Assembly (NCBI RefSeq): GCF_014873755.1
Contig: NZ_JADBEG010000001.1
Coordinates: 3,040,501 to 3,104,500, forward strand
Direction: 5' to 3'
DNA from: Amycolatopsis lexingtonensis
GTDB lineage: Bacteria; Actinomycetota; Actinomycetes; Mycobacteriales; Pseudonocardiaceae
DNA length: 64,000 nucleotides
Below the pieces are notes generated by a model. That model did no database searches. It had not been told where the DNA came from and saw nothing but the letters and a program-made list of their open reading frames with translations. The translations under genes were made by a program, and so were the position numbers. Below are positions 10,698-23,159 of the stretch, piece after piece (position 1 is the stretch's first letter; the number at the start of each line of letters is the position of its first letter).

Positions 10698-12098
10698 ATG
10701 AACGCCCTGGACCTCGCCCGATGGCAGTTCGGGATCACCACCGTCTACCACTTCCTCTTCGTCCCCCTGACCATCGGGCTGTCCTTCCTGGTCGCCGGGA
10801 TGCAGACGGCCTGGGTGCGGACCGGGAACGACAAGTACCGCCGGATGACGAAGTTCTGGGGAAAGCTGTTCCTCATCAACTTCGCCATGGGCGTGGCGAC
10901 CGGCATCGTGCAGGAGTTCCAGTTCGGGATGAACTGGTCGGACTACAGCACGTTCGTCGGCGACATCTTCGGCGCGCCGCTGGCCATCGAAGGCCTGCTG
11001 GCGTTCTTCCTCGAGTCGACGTTCCTCGGCCTGTGGATCTTCGGCTGGGACAAGCTGCCGAAGAAGCTGCACCTGGCCACCATCTGGCTCGCCGCGACCG
11101 GCACGCTGCTCTCGGCGTACTTCATCCTCGCCGCCAACTCCTGGATGCAGCACCCGGTCGGCTACGCGGTCAACCCCGCGAGCGGCCGCGCGGAGCTGAA
11201 GGACTTCGGTGCCGTCCTGACCAACTCGACCGCCGTCGGCGCCTTCGCCCACACCATCACCGCGTGCTTCCTCACCGGCGGCATGTTCGTCGTCGGGATC
11301 AGCGCGTGGCAGATCAAGCGGCAGCGCAACGTCGACGTCTTCCGGCCGTCGATGAAGCTCGCGCTGGTCACCGTGCTGGTCGCCAGCCTGGGCGTCATCG
11401 TCACCGGTGACCTGCAGGCCCGGCTGATGACCGAGCAGCAGCCGATGAAGATGGCCGCCGCCGAGGCGCTCTACGACACCGTCGCGCCCGCGTCGTTCTC
11501 GCTGTTCACCATCGGCTCGCTCGACGGCTCGCAGGAGAGGTTCAGCATCCGCGTGCCCGGCGTCCTGTCCTTCATGGCCACCGGCAAGTTCGACGGCCGC
11601 GTCGAGGGCATCAACGACCTGCAGGCCGCCGAACAGCAGCAGTACGGGCCCGGGGAGTACCGGCCCGACATCCCGGTCGCCTACTGGACGTTCCGCCTGA
11701 TGATCGGCTTCGGCTTCCTCTGCCTGCTGATCTCCCTGGTCGGACTCTGGCTGTTCCGCCGCGGCCGCACCCCGCGCGCCCGCTGGTTCTTCCCCGTCGC
11801 GACCGCCGGCCTCGCCCTGCCGTTCCTGGCCAACAGCGTCGGCTGGATCTTCACCGAGCTGGGCCGCCAGCCGTGGTCGGTCTTCGGCGTGCTGAAGACC
11901 GCCGACTCGGTGTCCCCCACCGTCTCGGCCGGGAACGTGCTGACCTCGCTGATCGTGTTCACCGTGCTCTACGGCGTCCTCGCGGTCGTCGACGGCGTCC
12001 TGATGGTCCGCTACGCGAAGGCCGGTCCCCCGCCACCGGAAGCTCCGCGCGAAGACACCGATTCCGACGAGCCGCGGCCCGCGGCCTTCGCCTACTGA
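10698..12098 (+). CDS. cydA: Cytochrome bd ubiquinol/menaquinol oxidase subunit I
   Basis: 466 residues, integral membrane. Candidate heme ligands: His18 in [12 protein letters not shown], His185 in [10 protein letters not shown]; acidic heme-pocket residues Glu98 and Glu106 in [16 protein letters not shown]. The quinol motif KMAAAEALY is present and the Q-loop is of the short type. Oxidises menaquinol and reduces O2 with high affinity without proton pumping. First gene of cydA-cydB-cydDC; ATG 10698 follows GCAGGAGAACCGG. The tandem boxes upstream predict induction at low oxygen. Confidence 0.96.
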   Translation: MNALDLARWQFGITTVYHFLFVPLTIGLSFLVAGMQTAWVRTGNDKYRRMTKFWGKLFLINFAMGVATGIVQEFQFGMNWSDYSTFVGDIFGAPLAIEGLLAFFLESTFLGLWIFGWDKLPKKLHLATIWLAATGTLLSAYFILAANSWMQHPVGYAVNPASGRAELKDFGAVLTNSTAVGAFAHTITACFLTGGMFVVGISAWQIKRQRNVDVFRPSMKLALVTVLVASLGVIVTGDLQARLMTEQQPMKMAAAEALYDTVAPASFSLFTIGSLDGSQERFSIRVPGVLSFMATGKFDGRVEGINDLQAAEQQQYGPGEYRPDIPVAYWTFRLMIGFGFLCLLISLVGLWLFRRGRTPRARWFFPVATAGLALPFLANSVGWIFTELGRQPWSVFGVLKTADSVSPTVSAGNVLTSLIVFTVLYGVLAVVDGVLMVRYAKAGPPPPEAPREDTDSDEPRPAAFAY

Positions 12099-12114
12099 CG
12101 CCGGAGAAACCGTC

Positions 12115-13134
12115 ATGGCCCTCACCGACATCTGGTTCCTGCTCATCGCGGTCCTCTGGACCGGCTACTTCGTCCTGGAAGGCTTCGACTTCGGCGTCGG
12201 CACGCTGCTGCGCGTCCTCGGCCACGACGACACCGACCGCCGCGTGCTGATCAACACGATCGGCCCGGTGTGGGACGGCAACGAGGTGTGGCTACTCGTC
12301 GCCGGCGGTGCCACCTTCGCCGCCTTCCCGCTCTGGTACTCGAGCCTGTTCTCCGGCTTCTACCTGGCGCTGCTGCTCGTGCTCGTCGCGCTGATCCTGC
12401 GGGGCGTCGCGTTCGAGTTCCGCGGCAAGATCGACAGCCCGCGCTGGCGCACCACCTGGGACTGGGTCATCGTGGCCGGTTCCGCGGCGCCGGCGCTGCT
12501 CTGGGGCGTGGCGTTCGGCAACATCGTGCACGGCGTCCCGCTCGACGCCCAGCACCACTTCACCGGCTCGTTCTTCACGCTGCTCAACCCGTACGCGCTG
12601 CTCGGCGGGCTGGCCACGCTGAGCCTGTTCACCTTCCACGGGGCCGTGTTCCTCACGCTGAAGACGACCGAGGCCCTGCGCGACCGGGCCCGGACGCTGA
12701 GCCGCGCGCTGGGTGGCGCGGCGATCGTGACCGGCGGCGGATTCCTCGCCTACACCGCCGTCGAGCACGGCGGCTGGACGTGGCTCACCTCGGCCGTCGC
12801 GGCCCTGCTCCTGGCCGCGGGCGTGCTGTTCGCCGCAGGTGAGCGCGACGGGCTCGCCTTCGCGAGCACGGCCGGCGCGATCATCGCGGTCACCTTCACG
12901 CTGTTCTGGGCGCTCTACCCGGACGTGCTGCCCTCCACGACCGACCCGGCGTTCAGCCTGACCACGACGAACGCGTCCTCGACGCCGTACACGCTGCGGA
13001 TCATGACCTGGGTGGCGGTCGTGTTCACCCCGATCGTGCTGGCCTACCAGGCCTGGACGTACTGGGTGTTCCGCAAGCGGATCAGCCGGACGTCGATCCC
13101 CGCCGGCGGCGGCCTGCCCGCGAGCCGCCGGTGA
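12115..13134 (+). CDS. cydB: Cytochrome bd oxidase subunit II
   Basis: 339 residues with about eight to nine membrane segments. The start (MALTDIWFLLIAVLWTGYFV), the LEGFDFGVGTLL motif and the downstream GPVWDGNEVWLLV motif are characteristic of CydB. It begins 16 bp after cydA and its stop overlaps the GTG of cydDC (GTGA). Forms the heterodimeric oxidase with CydA. Confidence 0.96.
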   Translation: MALTDIWFLLIAVLWTGYFVLEGFDFGVGTLLRVLGHDDTDRRVLINTIGPVWDGNEVWLLVAGGATFAAFPLWYSSLFSGFYLALLLVLVALILRGVAFEFRGKIDSPRWRTTWDWVIVAGSAAPALLWGVAFGNIVHGVPLDAQHHFTGSFFTLLNPYALLGGLATLSLFTFHGAVFLTLKTTEALRDRARTLSRALGGAAIVTGGGFLAYTAVEHGGWTWLTSAVAALLLAAGVLFAAGERDGLAFASTAGAIIAVTFTLFWALYPDVLPSTTDPAFSLTTTNASSTPYTLRIMTWVAVVFTPIVLAYQAWTYWVFRKRISRTSIPAGGGLPASRR

Positions 13135-16100
13135 AGCCCCTCGACCCGCGGCTGCTGCGCCACGCGAGCGCGGTCCGGCCGTTCGTCCTGGCCTGCGCGG
13201 CGCTGGGCGCGCTCACCGCGATGCTGGTGCTCGCCCAGGCCGAGCTGCTGGCCAAGACGATCACCTGGGCGTTCCTCGACGGCTTCACCTTCCGGGCCCT
13301 GCTGGTGCCGATCGGCATGCTCTCGCTGGTCGTCCTCGCCCGCGCCGGCGTGACCTGGCTGTCGGAGACGACCGCCCACCGCGCCGCCGCCCGCGCGCTG
13401 TCGCAGCTGCGGGAGACCGTCGTCGCGGCCGCGCTGCGGATCGGGCCGCGCCGGGCGGAGCGCTCCCCCGCGGAGGTCGCGGCACTGGCCACGCACGGCG
13501 TCGACCGGCTGGACGGCTACTTCTCGCGGTACCTGCCGCAGCTGCTGATCGCCGCCGTCGTGCCGCTCGTCGTCGGCGCGCGGATCCTGCTCGCCGACTG
13601 GGTGGCCGCGGCCGTGATCGGCCTGACCGTCCCGCTCATCCCGGTCTTCATGATCCTCATCGGCCGCTACACCGAGCGCGACGTCCGGCGCCAGTGGAAG
13701 ACGCTTTCGGTGCTGAGCAACCACTTCCTCGACCTCGTCGCCGGGCTCGCCGAGCTCACGGCGTTCGGCCGGGCCCGGGCGCAGCTCCGGTCGTTGCGCG
13801 AGATCACCGGGAAGTACCGCACGCACACGATGCGGACGCTGCGCGTCGCGTTCCTGTCCGCCCTCGCCCTGGAACTGCTGGCCACGCTGTCGGTCGCGCT
13901 CGTGGCGGTGTCGATCGGCCTGCGGCTGCTCGCCGGCGAACTCGACCTGCAGACCGCGCTCGTGGTGCTGGTCCTCGCGCCGGAGGTGTACCTGCCGCTG
14001 CGGGCGGTCGGCGCGCGGTTCCACGACAGCGCCGAAGGCCTGGCCGCCGCCGAGGAGATCATCGCGCTCGCCGGCACGCCGTCCGGCGACCACGGCACCG
14101 GTGTCGTGCCCGACCTGACGCGGGTCGCACTGCGCTGCGAGGACGTGACCGTCGAAGGCCGGTCCGGGCCGGTCCTCGACGGCTTCAGCCTGCGGCTCCC
14201 GCCCGGCGAGGTCGTCGGCGTGACCGGGCCCAGCGGAGCGGGCAAGTCGACGCTGCTCGACCTCCTGCTCGGCTGGCGCCGGCCCGACTCGGGCCGGATC
14301 CTCGCCGGCGACGTCGACCTGGCCGGCATCGGCCGGGCCACCTGGCACCGGCACCTGGCCTGGGTGCCGCAGCAGCCGCACCTGGTGGCGGGCACGGTGG
14401 CCGAGAACATCCGGCTGGGCTGTCCCGACGCCACCGACGACGCCGTGCTGGCCGCCGCCGACACCGCGGCGCTCGACGTCGCACTGTCCACTGTGGTCGG
14501 CGAGCTGGGTGCCGGGCTGTCGACCGGGCAGCGCCGCCGCGTCGCGCTGGCCCGCGCGGTGCTGCTGGACCGGCCGCTGATCCTGCTCGACGAACCGACC
14601 GAAGGCGTCGACGCGGAAACCGAGGCCGCCATCCTGGAGCGGCTGCCGAAGGTGCTCGCCGGGCGGACCGCCGTCATCGTCAGCCACCACCCCGCCGTGC
14701 TGGCGCGGTGCGACCGCGTCGTCTCCCTCGGCGGGCCGGTCACCGTCGCCGTCCCGGCAGCGGTGTCGTCTGTTGCGCCCGGCCCGATTTCCCAGCCGGC
14801 TGGCATCACCGAACTCGACGAGCCCACCGGGGAAGTTTCCCGGTGGCGCCCCCTGCGCGAGGCGATCCGCCCGCACCGGCTCCGGCTGGCGCTGGCGTGT
14901 CTCGCCGCGACCGCCGCGCTGGGCTGCGGGGTGGCGCTCACCGCGACGTCGTCGTGGCTGATCGCGAGCGCGGCCCTGCACCCGCCGGTGCTGAGCCTGA
15001 TGGTGGCGATCGTCGCGGTGCGGACGTTCGGCCTGGCGAAGGGGATCTTCCGGTACGTCGAGCGGCTGCTGTCCCACGACGTGGCACTGCGGGCGCTGGC
15101 CGACCTCCGGGTGCGAGTGTGGGCCCAGCTGGTCCGGATCGGCCCGGCGGGCACGGCCCGCCTGCGCCGGGGCGACCTGCTGCACCGGCTCGTGTCCGAT
15201 GTGGACAGCCAGCAGGACGTCCTCGTCCGCGGCCTGGTGCCGGGCGTCTCGACGGTTCTCGTGCTGGCGGCGACCGCGGTCACCCTCGGGGTGCTCCTGC
15301 CGGGCGCCGGCCTCGCGGCGGCGCTGGGCCTGGCCGTGGCCGGGGTGCTGGCGCCGGTCGTCGCCGCGCTGGCGGCCCGCCGGGCGCAGCGCGAAACGGC
15401 CCGGCTGCGCGCGGACCTCACGGCGGGCACCGTGGAACTGCTACAGGCTTCGGCCGACCTGATCGCCTGTGACGCGGCGGCCCGCCGGCACGTGCGGCTG
15501 CGCGAACTCGACGCCGCGGTGACGGCCCTCAACCGCCGGTCCGCGGCCTGGCGCGGGCTGGGCGGCGGCATCGCGACGCTGGGCGTCGGCCTGACTTCGG
15601 TCGCGTGCCTGGCACTGGGCGTCCTGGCGGTGCGGGCGGGGACGATCTCCGGTCCGGCGCTCGCCGTGCTGGCCCTGATGCCGCTCGCGACCGCCGAACT
15701 GGTGGCTGGCCTGCCGGAGGCGGCGCAGCGGTTGCTCGGCGCTTCGGGCTCCGCACGTCGCCTCGCCGAGCTGGACGCCCTCCCCGCGCCTCACATGGCG
15801 GGCACCGCCACCGCACCGGCCGCCGCCGAACTGACGGCGGAGCGCCTGTCGGTCCGCTGGCCCTCGGCCCCGCGCGACGCGGTCCACGAGGTGGACCTGC
15901 GCATCGGCCAAGGCCGCCGGATCACGCTGACGGGCCGTTCGGGCGCGGGCAAGAGCACCGTGATCGCGGCGCTGATGCGCTACCTCGACCCGTCGTCGGG
16001 CCGGGTCCTGCTCGACCGGACGGACACGCTGGCCTGCGACGGGGACTCCGTCCGGGAGCGGATCGCCTGGTGCGGGCCGGAAACCCACCTGTTCGACAGC

Positions 16101-16547
16101 ACGCTGCGCGAGAACCTCCGGCTGGCCCGGCCCGCCGCCGCCGATCCCGACCTGCGGGCCGCGCTCGAACGGGCCCAGCTGGGCCCCTGGTTCGCCGGAC
16201 TGCCGGACGGCCTCGACACCACCCTGGGCGCCCACGGAACCCCGGTCTCGGGCGGCGAGCGCCAGCGCGTCGGCGTGGCTCGCGCGCTGCTGTCGGACCG
16301 CCCGATCCTGCTGCTCGACGAGCCGACGGCCCACCTGGACGCCCCCACCGCGGCGGCGTTGGCGGCCGACGTGCTGGCGGCGACGGAGGGCCGGTCGGCG
16401 CTGGTGGTGACGCACCGGCCCGCGGAATTCGCCTCGCTGCCCGCGGTGCGCCTGCCCGGCACCGGCGGTTCCCCGCGCGAGGACGGTCGGCCCACCGGCC
16501 GGGGACGGAGGACCCTGGCGGCGTCCCGGCGTCCGGCGCGAAGCTGA
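13131..16547 (+). CDS. cydDC: Fused ABC exporter CydDC, required for cytochrome bd assembly
   Basis: 1138 residues: two complete ABC half-transporters in one chain, as is common in actinomycetes. The first (CydD-like) half has membrane segments up to about residue 320, Walker A GPSGAGKST near 364, signature LSTGQRRR and Walker B LILLDEPTEGVD. The second (CydC-like) half has membrane segments about 580-860, Walker A GRSGAGKST, signature VSGGERQR and Walker B ILLLDEPTAHLD. Exports reductant (glutathione/cysteine in E. coli) or binds heme, needed for bd oxidase maturation. GTG 13131 overlaps cydB, implying coupled translation. Confidence 0.94.
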   Translation: MKPLDPRLLRHASAVRPFVLACAALGALTAMLVLAQAELLAKTITWAFLDGFTFRALLVPIGMLSLVVLARAGVTWLSETTAHRAAARALSQLRETVVAAALRIGPRRAERSPAEVAALATHGVDRLDGYFSRYLPQLLIAAVVPLVVGARILLADWVAAAVIGLTVPLIPVFMILIGRYTERDVRRQWKTLSVLSNHFLDLVAGLAELTAFGRARAQLRSLREITGKYRTHTMRTLRVAFLSALALELLATLSVALVAVSIGLRLLAGELDLQTALVVLVLAPEVYLPLRAVGARFHDSAEGLAAAEEIIALAGTPSGDHGTGVVPDLTRVALRCEDVTVEGRSGPVLDGFSLRLPPGEVVGVTGPSGAGKSTLLDLLLGWRRPDSGRILAGDVDLAGIGRATWHRHLAWVPQQPHLVAGTVAENIRLGCPDATDDAVLAAADTAALDVALSTVVGELGAGLSTGQRRRVALARAVLLDRPLILLDEPTEGVDAETEAAILERLPKVLAGRTAVIVSHHPAVLARCDRVVSLGGPVTVAVPAAVSSVAPGPISQPAGITELDEPTGEVSRWRPLREAIRPHRLRLALACLAATAALGCGVALTATSSWLIASAALHPPVLSLMVAIVAVRTFGLAKGIFRYVERLLSHDVALRALADLRVRVWAQLVRIGPAGTARLRRGDLLHRLVSDVDSQQDVLVRGLVPGVSTVLVLAATAVTLGVLLPGAGLAAALGLAVAGVLAPVVAALAARRAQRETARLRADLTAGTVELLQASADLIACDAAARRHVRLRELDAAVTALNRRSAAWRGLGGGIATLGVGLTSVACLALGVLAVRAGTISGPALAVLALMPLATAELVAGLPEAAQRLLGASGSARRLAELDALPAPHMAGTATAPAAAELTAERLSVRWPSAPRDAVHEVDLRIGQGRRITLTGRSGAGKSTVIAALMRYLDPSSGRVLLDRTDTLACDGDSVRERIAWCGPETHLFDSTLRENLRLARPAAADPDLRAALERAQLGPWFAGLPDGLDTTLGAHGTPVSGGERQRVGVARALLSDRPILLLDEPTAHLDAPTAAALAADVLAATEGRSALVVTHRPAEFASLPAVRLPGTGGSPREDGRPTGRGRRTLAASRRPARS

Positions 16548-16552
16548 CCCGT

Positions 16553-17023
16553 GTGAAGACCTACGAGATCCGCATCCGGAACCGGAACGCGCAGCAGACC
16601 GCCGTCGCCGAGGCGACGCTCGACGTCTCGGAGATCGGGGCCTGGCTGGGCCGGCAGTACCGTGCGGTCGCCGAAGCACTGGCCGCCCACGGCTCGGCGC
16701 CCGCCGGCCCGCCCTTCGCTCGGTACCACCCCGAGGCCGAGGGGCAATTCCACGTCGAAGCCGGGTTCCCGGTCGCGACCGCCATCGAGCCCGTGGCCGG
16801 GATCCGGCCGTCGACGCTGCCCGGCGGGCCCGTCGCGGAGACGGTCCACACCGGCTCGTACGACACGATGGAACCCGCGTACGGCGCGCTCGCGTGCTGG
16901 GTGCACGAGCACGACGGCGAACTGGCCGGCCCGGCGTGGGAGGTTTACCTGACGTCGCCGGAAGACCAGCCGGATCCCGGCTCGTGGCGGACCGAAGTCG
17001 TTCAGCCGTACCGGATCCACTGA
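16553..17023 (+). CDS. GyrI-like/effector-binding domain protein
   Basis: 156 residues starting VKTYEIRIRNRNAQQTAVAE. The layout (ARYHP near residue 60, HVEAGFPV, VAETVHTGSYDTMEPAY, WEVYLTSPED near the end) fits a stand-alone effector-binding (AraC-C/GyrI) fold, which in other proteins binds small hydrophobic or cationic ligands. No DNA-binding domain. Starts 5 bp after cydDC, so it is co-transcribed with the oxidase operon. Its TGA abuts the TGA of ctaD on the other strand, making TGATCA at 17021-17026. Ligand unknown. Confidence 0.8.
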   Translation: MKTYEIRIRNRNAQQTAVAEATLDVSEIGAWLGRQYRAVAEALAAHGSAPAGPPFARYHPEAEGQFHVEAGFPVATAIEPVAGIRPSTLPGGPVAETVHTGSYDTMEPAYGALACWVHEHDGELAGPAWEVYLTSPEDQPDPGSWRTEVVQPYRIH

Positions 17024-18733
17024 TCAGCGGTGGCTGGGCGGCTTCGCCTTGCCGGTGAAGGTGATGTCGCCCTCGGTGCGGAGGCGTTCGACCATGTGCG
17101 GGTAGTGCAGTTCGAACGCGGGCCGCTCGGAGCGGATCCGGGGCAGCTCGGTGAAGTTGTGCCGCGGCGGCGGGCACGTGGTCGCCCACTCCAGCGAGTT
17201 GCCGTAGCCCCACGGGTCGTCCACCGTGACGATCTCGCCGTACCGGTAGCTCTTCACCACGTTCCACAGGAACGGCAGGACCGAAGCGCCGAGCAGGTAC
17301 GCACCGACCGTGGAGATCGTGTTCAGGGTGGTGAAGCCGTCGGTGGACAGGTAGTCCGCGTAGCGCCGCGGCATGCCTTCGTTGCCGAGCCAGTGCTGGA
17401 CGAGGAACGTGGTGTGGAAGCCGATGAAGGTCGTCCAGAAGTGCCAGCGGGCCAGGCGTTCGTCCAGCATCCGGCCGGTGATCTTCGGGAACCAGAAGTA
17501 GATGCCGGCGAAGGTGGCGAACACGATCGTGCCGTAGAGCACGTAGTGGAAGTGCGCGACGACGAAGTAGGTGTCGGAGACGTGGAAGTCGATCGCCGGC
17601 GCGGCGAGCAGCACCCCGGAGAGACCGCCGAAGAGGAAGGTGACGAGGAACCCGACCGAGAACAGCATCGGCGACTCGAAGCACAGCTGCCCTTTCCACA
17701 TCGTGCCGATCCAGTTGAAGAACTTCACCCCGGTCGGTACCGCGACCAGGAACGTCATGATGGAGAAGAACGGCAGCAGCACGGCGCCGGTGGCGTACAT
17801 GTGGTGCGCCCACACCGCGACCGACAGCGCCGCGATCGACAACGTCGCCCACACCAGGCTCCGGTAGCCGAACAGCGGTTTGCGGGAGAACACCGGCAGG
17901 ATCTCCGAGACGACCCCGAAGAACGGCAAGGCCAGGATGTAGACCTCCGGGTGGCCGAAGAACCAGAACAGGTGCTGCCACAGCACGGTGCCGCCGTTGG
18001 CCGGGTCGAACACGTGCGCCCCGATCAGCCGGTCGGCGAGCAGCCCGAACCCGGCCGCGGTGAGGATCGGGAACACGATCAGCACCAGGATGCTGGTGAC
18101 GAGGATGTTCCAGGTGAAGATCGGCATCCGCCACATCGTCATGCCCGGCGCGCGGAGGCAGACGATGGTGGTGACCATGTTGACCGCGCCGAGGATCGTC
18201 CCCAGCCCGCCGACGGCGACCCCGACGATCCAGAGGTTCGCGCCGACACCGGGTGAATGGATGGCGTTGGACAGGGGTGTGTAGGCGAACCAGCCGAAGT
18301 CGGCGGCGCCGCCCGGGACGAGGAACCCCGAGAGCATGAGCAGCCCGCCGAAGAGGAACAGCCAGAAGGAGAACGCGTTCAGCCGCGGGAACGCCACGTC
18401 CGGGGAGCCGATCTGCAGTGGCAGGACGAAGTTGGCGAACCCGAACACGCTCGGGGTGGCGTAGAGCAGCAGCATCACCGTGCCGTGCATGGTGAACAGC
18501 TGGTTGTACTGCTCCTGGGACAGGAACTGCAGGCCCGGCCGCGCGAGCTCGGAACGGATCAGCATGGCCATCGCGCCGCCGATGAGGAAGAAGGCGAACG
18601 TGGTGACCAGGTACATGACCCCGATCTGCTTGTGATCGGTCGTCCGGAGCACCTGGAGCAGCCAGGCGCCCTTGATCCGCCGGCGCGCCGGCGACACGCT
18701 GAGGGTGATCGGCTTCGGTACGGTCGCCGCCAC
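17024..18733 (-). CDS. ctaD: Cytochrome c oxidase subunit I (aa3 type), lone copy
   Basis: 569 residues, about 12 membrane segments. Heme and copper ligands are in place: [30 protein letters not shown] and [11 protein letters not shown]. The E of HPEVY marks an A-type oxidase with a D-channel. It stands alone: no ctaC, ctaE or quinol-cytochrome bc genes are near, so it is likely an alternative subunit I that pairs with subunits encoded elsewhere. A strong DevR-like box 66 bp upstream suggests oxygen-limited expression. ATG 18733; the gene ends back-to-back with the cyd operon. Confidence 0.94.
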   Translation of the reverse strand: MAATVPKPITLSVSPARRRIKGAWLLQVLRTTDHKQIGVMYLVTTFAFFLIGGAMAMLIRSELARPGLQFLSQEQYNQLFTMHGTVMLLLYATPSVFGFANFVLPLQIGSPDVAFPRLNAFSFWLFLFGGLLMLSGFLVPGGAADFGWFAYTPLSNAIHSPGVGANLWIVGVAVGGLGTILGAVNMVTTIVCLRAPGMTMWRMPIFTWNILVTSILVLIVFPILTAAGFGLLADRLIGAHVFDPANGGTVLWQHLFWFFGHPEVYILALPFFGVVSEILPVFSRKPLFGYRSLVWATLSIAALSVAVWAHHMYATGAVLLPFFSIMTFLVAVPTGVKFFNWIGTMWKGQLCFESPMLFSVGFLVTFLFGGLSGVLLAAPAIDFHVSDTYFVVAHFHYVLYGTIVFATFAGIYFWFPKITGRMLDERLARWHFWTTFIGFHTTFLVQHWLGNEGMPRRYADYLSTDGFTTLNTISTVGAYLLGASVLPFLWNVVKSYRYGEIVTVDDPWGYGNSLEWATTCPPPRHNFTELPRIRSERPAFELHYPHMVERLRTEGDITFTGKAKPPSHR

Positions 18734-18798
18734 GAAGAACTCCTGTCTCCCGGAAGAAGGCCGGAGACAGTCGATCGTGAAAGCCGTCGCGCCGTTTA

Positions 18799-18833
18799 GG
18801 GACGAAAGTCCTCAGCGGCGTGGCCGAAGTCCT
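18799..18833. promoter_or_regulatory. Tandem DevR-like boxes upstream of ctaD
   Basis: GGGACGAAAGTCCT (18799-18812) matches 12 of 14 consensus bases and is nearly palindromic. GTGGCCGAAGTCCT (18820-18833, 9 of 14) starts 21 bp further. The pair fills the 110-bp gap between ctaD and the sensor gene that ends at 18844. One of the two best boxes in the window. Confidence 0.72.
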
Positions 18834-18843
18834 TCGTTCCGCC

Positions 18844-20592
<1,749 letters not shown>

Positions 20593-20594
20593 TC

Positions 20595-20619
20595 ATTACG
20601 GTGAATCATTCACCGTAAT
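20595..20619. promoter_or_regulatory. Perfect 25-bp palindrome upstream of the second sensor gene
   Basis: ATTACGGTGAAT-C-ATTCACCGTAAT: 12-bp arms around one base, 54 bp before the GTG at 20541. It is clearly richer in AT than its surroundings and has no T-tract, so an operator for a dimeric repressor seems likelier than a terminator. I do not know the protein. It does not resemble the DevR box. Confidence 0.6.
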
Positions 20620-20698
20620 TTCGGGCGGTTTTGCCCGCGGTGGACCAGGCCGGACGCCCCAATCGCTGCAGAGCCGATGCGAAGTGCTCGGCCCGGTC

Positions 20699-20757
20699 AA
20701 CGTCTTGAATGAGTCATTCAGGACCTCTGAAGACCTGAATGAGTCATTCAAGACGTT
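20699..20757. terminator. Long hairpin repeat after the phosphoketolase gene
   Basis: 24-base arms (20699-20722 and 20734-20757), 23 of 24 paired, loop 11 bases. Each arm itself contains the odd palindrome TGAATGAGTCATTCA. A near-identical copy lies at 62565-62617. It sits 57 bp beyond the phosphoketolase stop and is likely its transcription terminator. Confidence 0.72.
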
Positions 20758-20813
20758 TGCCGAGCACGACCGGCGACACCGCGGCGGGCCAGGACGGCCG
20801 CGGCGATCACCTC

Positions 20814-23159
20814 TCAGCCCTCCCAGGTCCAGCGGCGCACCTCGGGCAGGTCCTCGCCGTGGGCGCGGATCCACCGCCGGTGCCGTCCCTGTGCCTCGGT
20901 CATCCGCTGCCGCAGCACCCCCGCGGTCGCGACCAGCCCCGGCACCCGGTCGATCACGTCGACGACCAGCTGGAACCGGTCCATGTGGTTGAGCACCAGC
21001 ATGTCGAACGGCGTGGTCGTGGTGCCGTGCTCGGTGTAGCCGCGGACGTGGAGGTCGTGGTGCCCGGTGCGGCGGTAGGCGAGCCGGTGGATCAGCCACG
21101 GGTAGCCGTGGTAGGCGAAGATCACCGGCCGGTCCGGGGTGAACAGCGCGTCGAACTCCCGGTCCGAAAGCCCGTGCGGGTGCTCGTCGGCGGGCTGCAG
21201 GCGCATCAGGTCGACGACGTTGACCACCCGCACCGCCAGCTCCGGCAGTTCCGCGCGGAGGATCTTCGCGGCCGCCAGGACTTCCAGCGTGGGGGCGTCG
21301 CCCGCGCAGGCGAGGACGACGTCCGGTTCCCGGTCGACCCTCGTGCTCGCCCACTCCCAGATGCTCACGCCGCGGGCGCAGTGCAGCGCCGCCTGCTCGG
21401 CGTCGAGCCAGTTGGGGCTGTCGTTCTTCCCCGCCACCACGACGTTCACGTAGTCGCGGCTGCGCAGGCAGTGCGCCGCGACCTCCAGGAGCGTGTTGGT
21501 GTCCGGCGGGAAGTAGACGCGCACGACCTCGGAGCTCTTGTTCGCCACGTGGTCGACGAATCCGGGGTCCTGGTGGGAAAAGCCGTTGTGGTCCTGGCGC
21601 CACACGTGCGAGGTCAGCAGGTAGTTCAGCGACGCGATCGGGCGCCGCCACGGGATCTGCCGGTGCACGCGCAGCCACTTGATGTGCTGGTTCACCATCG
21701 AGTCGACGATGTGCACGAACGCCTCGTAGCACGAGAACAGCCCGTGCCGGCCCGACAGCAGGTAACCCTCGAGCCAGCCCTGGCACAGGTGCTCGGAAAG
21801 CACCTCCAGGACCCGGCCGTCCGGGGCCAGGTGCTCGTCGACCGGTTCGATCGCCGCCTGCCACTCCTTCGCGGTGACGTCGTAGACCGCGTCGAGGCGG
21901 TTGGACGCCGTCTCGTCGGGGCCGAAGAGGCGGAAGTTCGCCCGGTCGGCGTTGAGCGCGAAGACGTCCCGCAGGAACCGGCCCAGTACCCGGGTCGGCT
22001 CGGCGTGGGTGGTGCCCGGCGAGGCGACGGCGACGGCGTGGGACGCGGTGTCCGGCAGCGTCAGCGGCCGCAGGAGCACACCGCCGTTGGCGTGCGGGTT
22101 GGCGCCCATCCGCCGCTCCCCCACCGGGATCGTCGCCGTGACGTCGGCGACCGGGCGGCCGGACTCGTCGAACAGCTCCGAAGGCCGGTAGGACAGCAGC
22201 CAGTCCTCGAGCTGCTTCAGGTGTTCCGCGTTGTGCCGGACCTCGGCGAGCGGCACCTGGTGCGAGCGCCAGGTCCCCTCGACCGGCAGACCGTCCACAA
22301 CGGACGGACCGGTCCAGCCCTTGGGGCTGCGCAGCACGATCATCGGCCACACCCCGCGGCGCTCCGCGAGGGTGGCGACCGCCGAGTCGAGCGCGGCCGC
22401 CATGGCCTGGTGCATCGGCTCCGGTTCGCTGCCTTCGACGTAGATCGGCGCGTAGCCGTAGCCGCGCAGCAGTGCGTCCAGCTCGGCCGGCGGGATGCGC
22501 GACAGCACGGTCGGGTTGGCGATCTTGTACCCGTTGAGGTGCAGGATCGGCAGCACCGCGCCGTCGCGGACCGGGTCGAGGAACTTGTTGGCGTGCCAGG
22601 ACGTCGCCAGCGGGCCGGTCTCGGCCTCGCCGTCGCCCACCACGCACGCGACGATCAGGTCCGGGTTGTCGAACGCGGCCCCGAACGCGTGCGCGAGCGA
22701 GTACCCCAGCTCCCCGCCTTCGTGGATCGATCCGGGCACCTGCGGGGCGACGTGGCTCGGGACCCCGCCGGGGAAGGAGAACTGCTTGAACAGCTCCGCC
22801 ATCCCGGCGGCGTCCCGGGTGACCTCGGGCCAGGCTTCGGAGTAACTGCCTTCCAGCCACGTGTTCGCCAGCAGCGCCGGGCCGCCGTGGCCCGGGCCGG
22901 TGACGAGCATCGCGTTCAGGTCGTGGGCGCGGATCGCGCGGTTGAGGTGGGCGTAGACGAAGTTGAGACCGGGCGAGGTCCCCCAGTGCCCGAGCAGTCT
23001 CGGCTTGATGTGCTCGGGCCGCAGCGGCTCGCGCAGCAACGGGTTGGCCATCAGGTAGATCTGGCCCGCCGAAAGGTAGTTCGCGGCCCGCCACAGGGCA
23101 TCCACCTGCGTGAGCTCGGTGCTGCCGAGCACCGCGGGCCGCGCGTCGAGGGCGGTCAC
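20814..23159 (-). CDS. xfp: Xylulose-5-phosphate/fructose-6-phosphate phosphoketolase
   Basis: 781 residues. Thiamine-diphosphate enzyme that splits xylulose-5-P or fructose-6-P with phosphate into acetyl-phosphate plus glyceraldehyde-3-P or erythrose-4-P. Visible motifs: [11 protein letters not shown] (about 57-67), GPGHGGPA (88-95), ThDP-binding GDGEAETG (175-182), RSPKGWTGP, and SHQDPGF. Full family length. GTG 23159 overlaps the USP stop as GTGA, so translation is coupled. Product acetyl-phosphate feeds AckA (2516) for ATP. Third gene of a CBS-USP-xfp operon under the box at 24745. Confidence 0.95.
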   Translation of the reverse strand: MTALDARPAVLGSTELTQVDALWRAANYLSAGQIYLMANPLLREPLRPEHIKPRLLGHWGTSPGLNFVYAHLNRAIRAHDLNAMLVTGPGHGGPALLANTWLEGSYSEAWPEVTRDAAGMAELFKQFSFPGGVPSHVAPQVPGSIHEGGELGYSLAHAFGAAFDNPDLIVACVVGDGEAETGPLATSWHANKFLDPVRDGAVLPILHLNGYKIANPTVLSRIPPAELDALLRGYGYAPIYVEGSEPEPMHQAMAAALDSAVATLAERRGVWPMIVLRSPKGWTGPSVVDGLPVEGTWRSHQVPLAEVRHNAEHLKQLEDWLLSYRPSELFDESGRPVADVTATIPVGERRMGANPHANGGVLLRPLTLPDTASHAVAVASPGTTHAEPTRVLGRFLRDVFALNADRANFRLFGPDETASNRLDAVYDVTAKEWQAAIEPVDEHLAPDGRVLEVLSEHLCQGWLEGYLLSGRHGLFSCYEAFVHIVDSMVNQHIKWLRVHRQIPWRRPIASLNYLLTSHVWRQDHNGFSHQDPGFVDHVANKSSEVVRVYFPPDTNTLLEVAAHCLRSRDYVNVVVAGKNDSPNWLDAEQAALHCARGVSIWEWASTRVDREPDVVLACAGDAPTLEVLAAAKILRAELPELAVRVVNVVDLMRLQPADEHPHGLSDREFDALFTPDRPVIFAYHGYPWLIHRLAYRRTGHHDLHVRGYTEHGTTTTPFDMLVLNHMDRFQLVVDVIDRVPGLVATAGVLRQRMTEAQGRHRRWIRAHGEDLPEVRRWTWEG

